DNA of 44,184 bases from contig CAYJNQ010000013.1 in the NCBI GenBank assembly GCA_964371725.1, positions 1 through 44,184 of the forward strand. The letters run 5' to 3'. The first letter of the stretch is position 1; each line of letters begins with the position of its first letter. Positions 31,644 through 39,910 of this stretch are shown here, piece after piece. The position numbers and the translations under genes were made by a program. This DNA is from JAAYCI01 sp964371725 (GTDB lineage: Bacteria; Bacillota; Clostridia; Oscillospirales; Ruminococcaceae). A model generated the notes under the pieces. It made no database searches. It had not been told where the DNA came from and saw nothing but the letters and a program-made list of their open reading frames with translations.

Positions 31644-32471
31644 ATGGAAAATGCGTATGCTTTGGAAATTCGCGACCTATGCTACACCTATAAAGGGGGG
31701 CACACTGCCCTTGAACACATCGACCTAAAAATCGAAAAAGGGGAATTCGTGGCCATCATCGGGCAAAACGGCGCGGGAAACTCCACCCTACTCAAGAACA
31801 TCACGGGCTTGCTTCGCCCCACAACCGGCAGCGTATGGGTGAACGGCAAAGACATTGCCGATTGGGCCGTAAGCGAAATTTCACAAAGTGTGGGCTTTGT
31901 GCTTCAAAACCCAGACAGGCAGCTTTTTGCCGCCACCGTTCGCGAGGAAATTGCCTTCAGCCTTGAAAACCTCGGTTTGGACAAAGAGGAAATTGAAAAC
32001 CGCAGTGCGTCGGCGCTTGCGTCTGTTGGCTTGCTCGATGCGGTGGAGCAATTCCCCCTTGCCCTGAGCCGCGGCGACCGCGCCAAGGTGGTGATTGCCT
32101 GCGTGCTTGCCATGAACCCGGATATTCTCCTTTTGGACGAACCCACCGGTGGGCAAGATTATCGCGGATGCTACCAGGTGATGGACATCGCCAAAGAGTT
32201 GCACCGCCTCGGAAAAACCGTGGTCGTGGTAACGCACCACATGGCTCTTGTGGCCGAATACACAAACCGTGCCATCGTGATGTCGCGGGCAAATATTTTG
32301 CTTGATGACGAGACGCGTTCTGTGTTTTCGCAGCCGGAACTTCTGGCCACCACCCACATCAAACCCCCTCAAATCACAGAGCTTGCCTCTACGCTCGCCC
32401 CCCATTTTGGCATCGACAAAACCATTTGCTCTGTAAACGAAATGGCCGATTGCCTTGCCCCCTTGGCCTAG
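31644..32471 (+). CDS. ecfA2: ECF transporter ATP-binding protein EcfA2 with degenerate Walker A
   Basis: A 275-residue ABC ATPase paralog of EcfA1. Walker A reads GQNGAGNST: the invariant Lys is Asn46 (codon AAC, one base from Lys). The signature reads LSRGDRAKV instead of LSGGQ. Walker B ILLLDEPTGGQD with its Glu and the H-loop VVTHHM are intact. In an A1/A2 dimer one composite site would combine this changed P-loop with a normal signature, and the other a normal P-loop with the changed signature. The LSxGDRAK signature occurs in other ECF ATPases; the Lys loss is the surprise and could also be a sequencing error. It is coupled to ecfA1 by a one-base gap. Confidence 0.9.
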   Translation: MENAYALEIRDLCYTYKGGHTALEHIDLKIEKGEFVAIIGQNGAGNSTLLKNITGLLRPTTGSVWVNGKDIADWAVSEISQSVGFVLQNPDRQLFAATVREEIAFSLENLGLDKEEIENRSASALASVGLLDAVEQFPLALSRGDRAKVVIACVLAMNPDILLLDEPTGGQDYRGCYQVMDIAKELHRLGKTVVVVTHHMALVAEYTNRAIVMSRANILLDDETRSVFSQPELLATTHIKPPQITELASTLAPHFGIDKTICSVNEMADCLAPLA

Positions 32472-32702
32472 AGCGTTTTGAAACGGCCGCTCCCCGTGCC
32501 TCTTTCGGCCGATTCCCGTCCGGCTTTTTTTGTCCGGCCGTGCAAACAATCCACACGATTTGGCTTGTGGCTACGCACCCTCGTTTGCGCCCTGCCCTTT
32601 TCATGGCTTTTTTCTGTTCTCATTCATCTGTATTGCCGCGGCATCACCGCACTCAAAGTGCTTTGTCTCTACCATAAATACTCATCACAACCGGAGGAAC
32701 TC

Positions 32703-33506
32703 ATGAACCAGAAACCTGAACCGAACATCCTTAAAAAGAAAGCGGCTTCGCCCCTTGGCAATGTGCATCCCGCTGTGCTGGCCATTTGGGCCGCGCTCAT
32801 TGCCACCGCACGCATTCTGCCCTCCATTCCCATGATTGGAACCGGAAGTACCTTTTCTTTAAGCTCCGCGCTCATTCCTTTGGCCGGCATTTTTTTCGGC
32901 CCCATCCCGGGCGCCATTTGTGCCGGTGTTGGCGGGTTCATTGGCCAACTTATGGCACCGCACACGGCTTGGCTTGGCCTTGCCACTTTCTTAATCGGCA
33001 CACTCAACGCCTTGGCCGCCGGCTTTGTAAGCCGTGGCAAATGGCCTGTTTCCATTGGCATCATCGGCCTTGGCACCCTTCTGTTTTATTCCACCGAAAT
33101 TGGCCGCGAAGCATTTATTTTCCCCATTGTCTTCTATGGCCTTGGCGCCGTGATGGCGGTGTTTGGCGGTATTTTTGGCAAAAAATGGTTGCTTTGCGGC
33201 AAAGCCCCCCTCAAGGCAATCGCCATTTTCCTGTGTTCCTTTGCCGGTGCCGTTAGCGGCTCTTCTTTGGCAAACATGGCCTCGGTCTATCTGTTTGAAC
33301 TTCCCGCCGAAAATTGGATTCTTCTGGCCGGTGTTGCCCCGCTGGAAAGAACGGTTTTCTCCGTGGGTGCGGCCCTTGTGGGCACACCACTTCTGATGCT
33401 GTTGCCCAAAATCGGCGTGCACATCGGCCCCCAATTGCCGCTGCCGGCCGAAGAAGCCCCGCCGCCGGTGGATGATGTAATCATCCCCAAAGACATGGCC
33501 GAATAG
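32703..33506 (+). CDS. Candidate ECF transporter S component (substrate unknown)
   Basis: A 267-residue membrane protein with about 6-7 hydrophobic helices. SSALIPLAGIFFGPIPGAICAGVGGFIGQL and the following LNALAAGF segment resemble ECF S components, where small-residue-rich helix 1 contacts EcfT. The start ATG 32703 follows GGAGGAA; upstream in-frame codons lack a site. It lies 231 bp after ecfA2 in a gap with short GC-rich inverted repeats (around 32503-32530, possible weak terminator) and no riboswitch I recognise. The C-terminal tail is Pro/Glu-rich and cytosolic. The two amidohydrolases immediately downstream may process the imported compound (inference). Confidence 0.7.
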   Translation: MNQKPEPNILKKKAASPLGNVHPAVLAIWAALIATARILPSIPMIGTGSTFSLSSALIPLAGIFFGPIPGAICAGVGGFIGQLMAPHTAWLGLATFLIGTLNALAAGFVSRGKWPVSIGIIGLGTLLFYSTEIGREAFIFPIVFYGLGAVMAVFGGIFGKKWLLCGKAPLKAIAIFLCSFAGAVSGSSLANMASVYLFELPAENWILLAGVAPLERTVFSVGAALVGTPLLMLLPKIGVHIGPQLPLPAEEAPPPVDDVIIPKDMAE

Positions 33507-33517
33507 AGGAATAGCCC

Positions 33518-34288
33518 ATGCAAGCCGACACGCACGTTCACCTGTTTTCCGAGCATCTTCTTGAGAAAGCGCGAAAGGAAGCGCCCTTCGCCGGCGGCCA
33601 CGCCCTCACTTTGCAAGAGAGCTTGCAAGAAGCGGCCGTTTGCGGCGCGCAGATGCTTGTGCTGCGTGGCTGGCCCTTTTCCGATATGGCCTTGTGCCAA
33701 GAGCAAAACCGCCTCATCGCGGCCGCGATGAGAACGTGCCCCGACAAGGTGAAAGGCTTCTGCACCGTGTCTCCCGCTTTGGGCAGCGAGGCATTGCACG
33801 AGGCTTTTCGCTGTTTTGAGGCAGGTTTTATCGGCCTTGGCGAGCTCGACCCCGTGCGGCAAAATTTTTCCTTGCAAGACCCTCACTTTTTGCGCCTGTG
33901 CTCTCTGTGCGAAGAGGCCGATAAGCCCCTAAACCTCTACACGCGCTTTCCCGTGTGCGAGCCACACGGCGAGGCTTTGTCTGTGCGTGCGTTGTTGCAA
34001 TTTATTGAAGAACACCCCGCCTTGACGCTTTTGCTGTCTCACTACGGGGCCGGCCTGCCTTTTTATGCCCTGATGCCCGAAGTGCAAAAAAAACTGCAAA
34101 ACGTGTGGTTCGACACCGCCCCCGATGACAGCCCCTTCTTAGAAAATGCACAGGCGGCGGTGGCCGATTGCCTGGGGCGCGAAGGGCTTTTGTACGGCTC
34201 CAACCTGCCGTTTTTTGGCAGCACGAACGAAGCGTGCCCACCTCTACCAACGCAATGGGAGAAATGGCTATGCCCGAATTCAAATTGA
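33518..34288 (+). CDS. Amidohydrolase-2 family paralog with lost active-site residues
   Basis: A 256-residue PF04909-type TIM-barrel protein. It keeps the N-terminal HxH (THVHLF, His6 and His8) and the strand-6 His (LSHYGAG, His175). Compared with its downstream paralog, the strand-5 His is replaced by Tyr141 (LNLYTRFP versus VNFHVGEP) and the strand-8 Asp by Asn229 (YGSNLPFF versus FGSDFPLT). The region after strand 8 is also shorter. It may be a pseudoenzyme, a partner of the active copy, or an enzyme with altered metal use. It starts 11 bp after the S component and overlaps the next gene by 19 bp. Confidence 0.8.
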   Translation: MQADTHVHLFSEHLLEKARKEAPFAGGHALTLQESLQEAAVCGAQMLVLRGWPFSDMALCQEQNRLIAAAMRTCPDKVKGFCTVSPALGSEALHEAFRCFEAGFIGLGELDPVRQNFSLQDPHFLRLCSLCEEADKPLNLYTRFPVCEPHGEALSVRALLQFIEEHPALTLLLSHYGAGLPFYALMPEVQKKLQNVWFDTAPDDSPFLENAQAAVADCLGREGLLYGSNLPFFGSTNEACPPLPTQWEKWLCPNSN

Positions 34289-35169
34289 TAGACGCCCATG
34301 TGCACATGTTCCCCGAAGATGTGGTGAAAAACTGGGATTGGTATGCACAAAGGGATGCACACTTTGCCGCCTTAACGCGCGAAGACACGCACAGCCGCGT
34401 GCGCGAGGCGTTTGCCACGGCCGAGGAGGCTTTGCACGCCGCCGACGAAGCCGGGCTGGATGTGCTTGTGATGCAAGGATGGTACTGGCGCACGCATGAG
34501 CTGTGTGTGCGCGGCAACGACGCCATGCACGAAATGCAAACGCGCTTTCCACAACGTTTCAAAGCCTTTGCGGCAATTAACCCAAGGTTTGGCGAAAAGG
34601 CCGTGCAAGAGCTGGAACGTTGCCACAAGATGGGGTTTGTGGGCGTTGGAGAACTGGGCCCCGGCGGCAACGATTATGCGCTTGACCACCCCGGCCTGCT
34701 TCGGGTGCTGGAAGCGGCCGAGGCTTTGCACATGCCCGTAAACTTCCACGTGGGCGAGCCTGTTGGGCACCTCTATGCCGGCAAAGACTTAACCCCCGTT
34801 GAGGGGTTTTTCCGTTTGGCAAAACAATTCCCAAAACTGCGCATGATTTTATCTCACATGGGGGGCGGCCTGCCCTTTTACGAATTGCGCCCCGACATAC
34901 GCGAGGCCTTTTCCAATGTTTACTATGACCTTGCCGCAACACCCCTGCTCTACAACATTCGCAGTATCCGTGCCTTGATACAGCTTGTGGGCCCGCAGAA
35001 AATTCTGTTTGGCTCCGATTTTCCGCTCACCATTTACCCACGCCTCTGCATGGGGCAAAATTTTTCCATCTTTGTGGAAAACATTCGCGAAAAAGCAAAT
35101 TTAACCCCCTACGAATGGAGCTGCATCATGGGTGGCAACATGCAGCTTTTGCTGTCTTCATCATCTTAG
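34270..35169 (+). CDS. Amidohydrolase-2 family protein (active-looking copy)
   Basis: A 299-residue PF04909 metal-dependent hydrolase/decarboxylase. The active site is complete: His10 and His12 (AHVHMFPED), His160 (NFHVGEP), His196 (LSHMGGG) and Asp250 (FGSDFP). The family includes hydrolases, hydratases and non-oxidative decarboxylases, so the reaction cannot be named. The start at 34270 uses GGGAG 9 nt upstream and lies inside the end of the previous gene, implying coupled translation and perhaps a complex. The C-terminus is Ser-rich (LLLSSSS). Confidence 0.85.
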   Translation: MPEFKLIDAHVHMFPEDVVKNWDWYAQRDAHFAALTREDTHSRVREAFATAEEALHAADEAGLDVLVMQGWYWRTHELCVRGNDAMHEMQTRFPQRFKAFAAINPRFGEKAVQELERCHKMGFVGVGELGPGGNDYALDHPGLLRVLEAAEALHMPVNFHVGEPVGHLYAGKDLTPVEGFFRLAKQFPKLRMILSHMGGGLPFYELRPDIREAFSNVYYDLAATPLLYNIRSIRALIQLVGPQKILFGSDFPLTIYPRLCMGQNFSIFVENIREKANLTPYEWSCIMGGNMQLLLSSSS

Positions 35170-35217
35170 GTTTTTGCGTTTTTTCGTTATTTTTGTTGGC
35201 ATTTTTGTGTTTTTACA

Positions 35218-35246
35218 CTTGCTTTTCAGGGCTTTTCGTGCTAAAA
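35218..35246 (+). promoter_or_regulatory. Possible promoter of cardiolipin synthase
   Basis: Weak -35 TTGCTT (35218-35223), 17-bp spacer, TAAAAT (35241-35246) with TGC before it (extended -10). It would give a ~135-nt leader. Confidence 0.45.
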
Positions 35247-35387
35247 TTGTGGGAAGTATCGGCATCATTTTGCCTTGTAAGGCGGCCTTGCGCTTTGGCT
35301 TTTTTCTTCCTTCAACCGCCCTGCCCCAAATTGTGTCGGCGTTATCTGCATCGTTCGGTATTGGCTGTGAAAAAGGGGGTTCATACA

Positions 35388-36911
35388 ATGAAACTAAGTG
35401 TTCTGGCGCGTGTGGTTGTGATGGCGTTCACGGCTGCGCTGCAAATTGTTTTTTGGTTTGGGCTTGTTCTTTTGCTGGGCAGTTATGCCGATATTTTAAT
35501 TATTCTTTTGCTCTTGCTCAACAGCGTTTGTCTCATCTTCATCATTCTTGATGATAACTACCCGGAAATAAAAATTCCGTGGATTATTGTGTTGCACTCC
35601 TTGCCCATTGCAGGCGGCATCATCTATCTGGTTTTGGGCAAACACCGAGACTCCAGCCGGCAAAAAAAAGTGCGTGAAACCATGGATTCTCATCAAAAAA
35701 AATGGATGAAAGAAACGCCACCCCTGCCCGATTCGTGCTTTTCCGGCAGCACAAGCGCTGTGCGCCAAAGCGAATACCTGCGCCGCGTTTCCCTTTCGCC
35801 CGCGCACACCAACACACAGGTGACGTATTTCCCACTGGGAGAAGACAAATTTGCCGCGATGCTTTTGGAGTTGAAAGCCGCCAAAACCTTCATTTTTATG
35901 GAATATTTCATCATTGAAGAAGGCAAGATGTGGAATGCCATCGAGGCCGTTTTAATAGAAAAGGCCGCCGCCGGTTTGGATGTGCGCCTGATGTTCGACG
36001 ACCTTGGTTGCCTCACCACCTTGCCCCGCGGCTTTGTAAAGCGCCTGCGCAAACACGGCATCGACTGCCGCGTGTTCAACCCAATGCGCACCCTGTTCAA
36101 CTCCAATTTCAACAACCGCGACCACCGCAAAATTCTGGTTGTCGACGGAAATGTGGGCTTTACGGGTGGCGTAAACTTGGCCGACGAATACATCAACGAA
36201 AAGGTGCGCTTTGGCCACTGGAAAGACACCGCTGTGATGTTGAAGGGTGACGGTGTGTATAATTTAACCGTGATGTTCCTTTCAATGTGGGCCACGCTTA
36301 CCGAAGAAGCAGCGGATTTTTCGCGTTTTGCCCCCAGCGAAAGCTTTGCGGCCGAAGGGGTTGTGCAGCCCTTTGCCGACACCCCGCTCGATAAAGACCC
36401 CGTTGGCGAAACGGTGTACCGGGGCCTACTCGACGGCGCCAAAAACTATGTCTACATCACAACACCCTACCTCATCATCAGCCGCGAGATGATGGTGTCT
36501 CTCACCACGGCGGCCAAAACCGGCGTGGATGTGCGCATGATTTTGCCCGGCATTCCGGATAAAAAAATGGTGTGGTTTCTCTCTCGCTCTTACTATAAAA
36601 CCCTTTTGAAAGCGGGTGTAAAGGTGTATGAATACACCCCCGGGTTCATCCACGCCAAAATGTTCGTCAGCGACGATGAAAGCGCCGTTGTGGGCACCAT
36701 CAACCTCGATTATCGCAGCTTGGCACTGCACTATGAATGTGGGGTTTGGATGCATCTTTCGCCCGCCGTTTCCAAAGTGAAAGCCGATTTTTTGCAAACA
36801 CAAGCTTTGTGCCGGGAAATCACCTTGGAAAACCAGCCCTACCTTGGGCGGCTTTCCCCCGTAAAGTTTGCCCTACTTGGCATTTTAAGAACCTTTTCGC
36901 CCCTGTTTTAG
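35388..36911 (+). CDS. cls: Cardiolipin synthase (phospholipase D family)
   Basis: A 507-residue membrane enzyme condensing phosphatidylglycerol to cardiolipin. Two or three N-terminal helices (residues ~5-90, ending in the SLPIAGGIIYLVLG loop) precede two PLD domains. The HKD motifs are HRKILVVD (His246, Lys248, Asp253) and HAKMFVSD (His422, Lys424, Asp429), each followed by the expected GG/GT-N segment. Length is normal. The start at 35388 follows AAAAGGGGG. Confidence 0.95.
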   Translation: MKLSVLARVVVMAFTAALQIVFWFGLVLLLGSYADILIILLLLLNSVCLIFIILDDNYPEIKIPWIIVLHSLPIAGGIIYLVLGKHRDSSRQKKVRETMDSHQKKWMKETPPLPDSCFSGSTSAVRQSEYLRRVSLSPAHTNTQVTYFPLGEDKFAAMLLELKAAKTFIFMEYFIIEEGKMWNAIEAVLIEKAAAGLDVRLMFDDLGCLTTLPRGFVKRLRKHGIDCRVFNPMRTLFNSNFNNRDHRKILVVDGNVGFTGGVNLADEYINEKVRFGHWKDTAVMLKGDGVYNLTVMFLSMWATLTEEAADFSRFAPSESFAAEGVVQPFADTPLDKDPVGETVYRGLLDGAKNYVYITTPYLIISREMMVSLTTAAKTGVDVRMILPGIPDKKMVWFLSRSYYKTLLKAGVKVYEYTPGFIHAKMFVSDDESAVVGTINLDYRSLALHYECGVWMHLSPAVSKVKADFLQTQALCREITLENQPYLGRLSPVKFALLGILRTFSPLF

Positions 36912-36926
36912 CCGGTGTGATAGCGG

Positions 36927-36955
36927 TTCACTTTGCCTTTATCGCATGATACACT
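36927..36955 (+). promoter_or_regulatory. Promoter of the DUF975-CmpB gene
   Basis: TTCACT (36927-36932), 17-bp spacer, TACACT (36950-36955) with TGA before it. It sits about 45 bp before the GTG start. Confidence 0.5.
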
Positions 36956-37001
36956 TGGTTTCAGCCCTTAAAACCGCATCTTTTTTCACCGGGAGGATTT
37001 T

Positions 37002-38783
37002 GTGCCACACCCAACAAAAAAACACACAATAAATCGAGCAGAATTGAAAAAGAAAGCACGCGGTGTTGTAAAAACCAACTACCTGTTTTTGCTGTTCACC
37101 TGCTTGTTTGCGGCCCTTATCGGCAGTGAATTTTCCGATTCGTTAACCATTTTTCACAGCCAAAGTGCGGAGCTTAGCACTTTCGTTCAGTTGCCCACGG
37201 CCCTTTTGGAAGGCAGCCGGCAAGTTTTTGGCCAAAGCCGGGGCGTTTTTGCAGGCCTTATCACCACTTTTAACTCGGGAAGCTTCTTTGACACAATCTT
37301 CAACGTCCTCAACTCCGTCCTTCACTCGGAGGGAGTCAGTGCGATTGTCCTCATCTTGCTCGGCTTGCTTTCGGCATTTGTTTTTTGGTTTTTCATCGGA
37401 AATGTGTATCGCGTGGTTTCCAGGCGCATCTTTTTGGAAAGCCGTCTTTACAAGCACGTCACCCCCGATCGATTTCTGTTTTTGCATTCCGTGAAAAAAT
37501 GGCGAAAAGTGTCGGTTTCCATGTTTGTGCTCTTTCTTTATCTCCTTTTGTGGAGCTGTGTTTTCTTGGTAGGGGGCATCATCAAGCGCTATTCCTACTT
37601 CCTGGTGCCCTTTCTGTTGGCCGAAAACCCTAATTTTTCGCCAAACGAGGCCATCACCCTGTCTCGCAAAATGATGCACGGCCACAAGTGGGCGTGCTTT
37701 AAGCTGGAATTTTCGTTTTTGGGGTGGATGATTTTAAGGTTGTTCACCCTGGGGCTATCGGGCCTTTTTTATTCAAACGCCTATCAAACAGCCGCCTACA
37801 CGGAATTTTATGTGCAGATGCGCACACGCGCCAAAGAAAATGGGCTGGCGGGCACAGAGGCTTTGTGCGATGTCTACCTCTACGAAAAAGCGAACACGGC
37901 ACTTTTGCAGGAAACCTATGCCGATGTTGCCACGGTTTTGAATGCACCCAAAACGCAGACGAAGCCAAAGGGTAAGCTGGAAACCGCTTTGGGCTTTGTT
38001 GGCATTGCCTTGCACAGAACAAAAGACGACGAAGAGCAAGAGCTTGCCATCGTTCGCGAGAACAACGTGAAAGAATTTAAAGATATTTTAAGCGCCGAGC
38101 AATACCCCGCGCGCCTGTCTCCCCTGCTTGGGCGAGCTAAAAAAATCAAACATGAAACTTCGAACTATATGAAGAAGTATTCCATTCCCACCTTGATTTT
38201 GATGTTTTTTATCTTTTGTTTCATAGGCTGGGCTTGGGAGGTGACGCTGTACTTGATAAAAGATGGCGTGTTTGTGAACCGCGGCACAATGTATGGCCCC
38301 TGGCTTCCCATCTACGGCGGTGGTGGCTTTTTGATTTTAACCCTATTGTATCGGCTTCGCAAAAATGTGCTGGTACAATTTTTTGCCACAGTGGTTTTGT
38401 GTGGCATTGTGGAATACACCACGGCCTATGTGCTGGAACTTACACACAACGGCACAAAATGGTGGGACTACAGCGGCTATTTCCTCAACTTCCAGGGCCG
38501 CGTTTGTGGCGAGGGTCTTTTGGTGTTTGGGCTTGGCGGCATTGCCGTTGTGTATCTGCTTGCACCGCTGCTGGACGACCTCATCAACAAAGCAAACCAA
38601 AAACTGCTCGTTGTGCTCTCTTGTGTTTTGCTCATTTTATTCACCCTAGACGCCCTGTATGCCTCACAGCATCCGAATGCGGGCGAGGGTATCACTTCGG
38701 GCAGTGCTGTAGAAGTAAGCGAAGCGGCCTCATCCCTATTCATACACCCCGGGGAAATCCCCTTTTTCCCCTTGTCATCCTAA
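37002..38783 (+). CDS. DUF975 - CmpB-like (putative ABC transporter permease) fusion membrane protein
   Basis: 593 residues. The N-terminal part (RAELKKKARGVVKTNYLFLL to about residue 270) fits DUF975, a multi-helix membrane domain. A charged cytosolic linker of about 110 residues follows (rich in Lys/Glu, residues ~275-385). The C-terminal part (FCFIGWAWEVTLYLIKDGVFVNRGTMYGPWLPIYGGGG, WWDYSGYFLNFQGRVCGEG) fits PF06541, the putative ABC-transporter type IV / CmpB family. The start is GTG 37002 after GGGAGGAT. No ABC ATPase is adjacent, so the permease label is doubtful. It is followed by the metallophosphoesterase 18 bp later. Confidence 0.82.
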   Translation: MPHPTKKHTINRAELKKKARGVVKTNYLFLLFTCLFAALIGSEFSDSLTIFHSQSAELSTFVQLPTALLEGSRQVFGQSRGVFAGLITTFNSGSFFDTIFNVLNSVLHSEGVSAIVLILLGLLSAFVFWFFIGNVYRVVSRRIFLESRLYKHVTPDRFLFLHSVKKWRKVSVSMFVLFLYLLLWSCVFLVGGIIKRYSYFLVPFLLAENPNFSPNEAITLSRKMMHGHKWACFKLEFSFLGWMILRLFTLGLSGLFYSNAYQTAAYTEFYVQMRTRAKENGLAGTEALCDVYLYEKANTALLQETYADVATVLNAPKTQTKPKGKLETALGFVGIALHRTKDDEEQELAIVRENNVKEFKDILSAEQYPARLSPLLGRAKKIKHETSNYMKKYSIPTLILMFFIFCFIGWAWEVTLYLIKDGVFVNRGTMYGPWLPIYGGGGFLILTLLYRLRKNVLVQFFATVVLCGIVEYTTAYVLELTHNGTKWWDYSGYFLNFQGRVCGEGLLVFGLGGIAVVYLLAPLLDDLINKANQKLLVVLSCVLLILFTLDALYASQHPNAGEGITSGSAVEVSEAASSLFIHPGEIPFFPLSS

Positions 38784-38801
38784 ACGAAAGCGAAATCTTC
38801 T

Positions 38802-39902
38802 ATGCAAGTTTTTTTCATTTCCATTGTAGCGGCCGGCATTCTTGCCATCAGCCTTTATTTGTATTTTTTTTCGAAAAGGCTGTTTGCTTTTTTTTCTAAA
38901 ACACAGCCGAAATGGTTTCGGGTTGTGTTCGCTTTGGCCACCCTTGCCATGCTTGTGGCCGCCTTTGTAAACCCACTGGGCACGGCCACGGTCGTCTTTG
39001 GCTATTTCGCGGTGTTTTGCCTTTTGTTCGACGCCATCGGCCTTGTTTATCGAAAATGGTTTTTGCAAAACAAGTTTATTAAACATCTATACAGCGGGGG
39101 GCTCCCGGCTGTATTTTTAACGGCGGCCGTGGTGGCGTTTGGCGTTTGGAACGGCTACAACGTGGTGATGACGACATACGATGTTCCCATCGAGAAGGAT
39201 TTTACGGGCGATGCGCTCACCATTGCCTTTTTGGCCGATACCCATGTGGGCGTTACCATCACGGCAGAAAACATAGAGGAATATTGCCACGAAATAGAAA
39301 GCCAAAACCCGGACATCGTGCTGCTTGGCGGCGATTTGTTCGACGAGAGAACCACGGCCGAGGAAATTGAAATTGCCAGCCGGGCCCTTGGCAGCATTGC
39401 CTCCACCTATGGCACCTATTTTGTGTGGGGCAACCACGAGGGCGACGCGCACGTGGTCTCGGGCGGAGAGCCCACGGACGTCGCCTTCATCCACGAAACC
39501 CTTGAAAAAAACGGCATTGTGCTTTTAGAGGATGACACCGTTTTGATAGACGACCGCTTTTATCTTGTGGGGCGTTTGGACGCTTCGCTTGGGGCCAATA
39601 TGGTTTCTGCCGAAAGCCTTTTAACGGGCTTAGATGCAACCAAACCCATTGTTGTGCTTGAACATTCTCCCATTGATTTTGAGCAAATGGCACAACTTGG
39701 GGCCGATTTGTATCTTTGTGGGCACACGCACGGGGGGCAAATGCCCCCGCTTGGCTTTTTTGAAAGTTTTCTGTACGACGGCATTTACGGCGAAGAAAAA
39801 CAGGATGATTGCACCATGATTATCACCTCGGGCATGGGCACTTGGAACACCCCCATCCGCCTTGGCAGTGTGTCGGAGTATGTCATCATTCACTTGACTT
39901 AG
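38802..39902 (+). CDS. Membrane-anchored metallophosphoesterase
   Basis: 366 residues. About four N-terminal hydrophobic helices (to residue ~120) precede a calcineurin-like phosphoesterase domain with the dimetal motifs LADTHVG (Asp146, His148), LGGDLFDE, WGNHEGD, LEHSP and CGHTHGGQ. The domain should face outward, like YaeI/LpxG-type and Clostridial relatives that act on lipid or cell-wall phosphates; the substrate is not known. It has no clear ribosome site and follows the upstream stop by 18 bp, so translational coupling is likely. Its stop overlaps the ribosome site of the RND gene. Confidence 0.88.
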   Translation: MQVFFISIVAAGILAISLYLYFFSKRLFAFFSKTQPKWFRVVFALATLAMLVAAFVNPLGTATVVFGYFAVFCLLFDAIGLVYRKWFLQNKFIKHLYSGGLPAVFLTAAVVAFGVWNGYNVVMTTYDVPIEKDFTGDALTIAFLADTHVGVTITAENIEEYCHEIESQNPDIVLLGGDLFDERTTAEEIEIASRALGSIASTYGTYFVWGNHEGDAHVVSGGEPTDVAFIHETLEKNGIVLLEDDTVLIDDRFYLVGRLDASLGANMVSAESLLTGLDATKPIVVLEHSPIDFEQMAQLGADLYLCGHTHGGQMPPLGFFESFLYDGIYGEEKQDDCTMIITSGMGTWNTPIRLGSVSEYVIIHLT

Positions 39903-39910
39903 GAGACATT

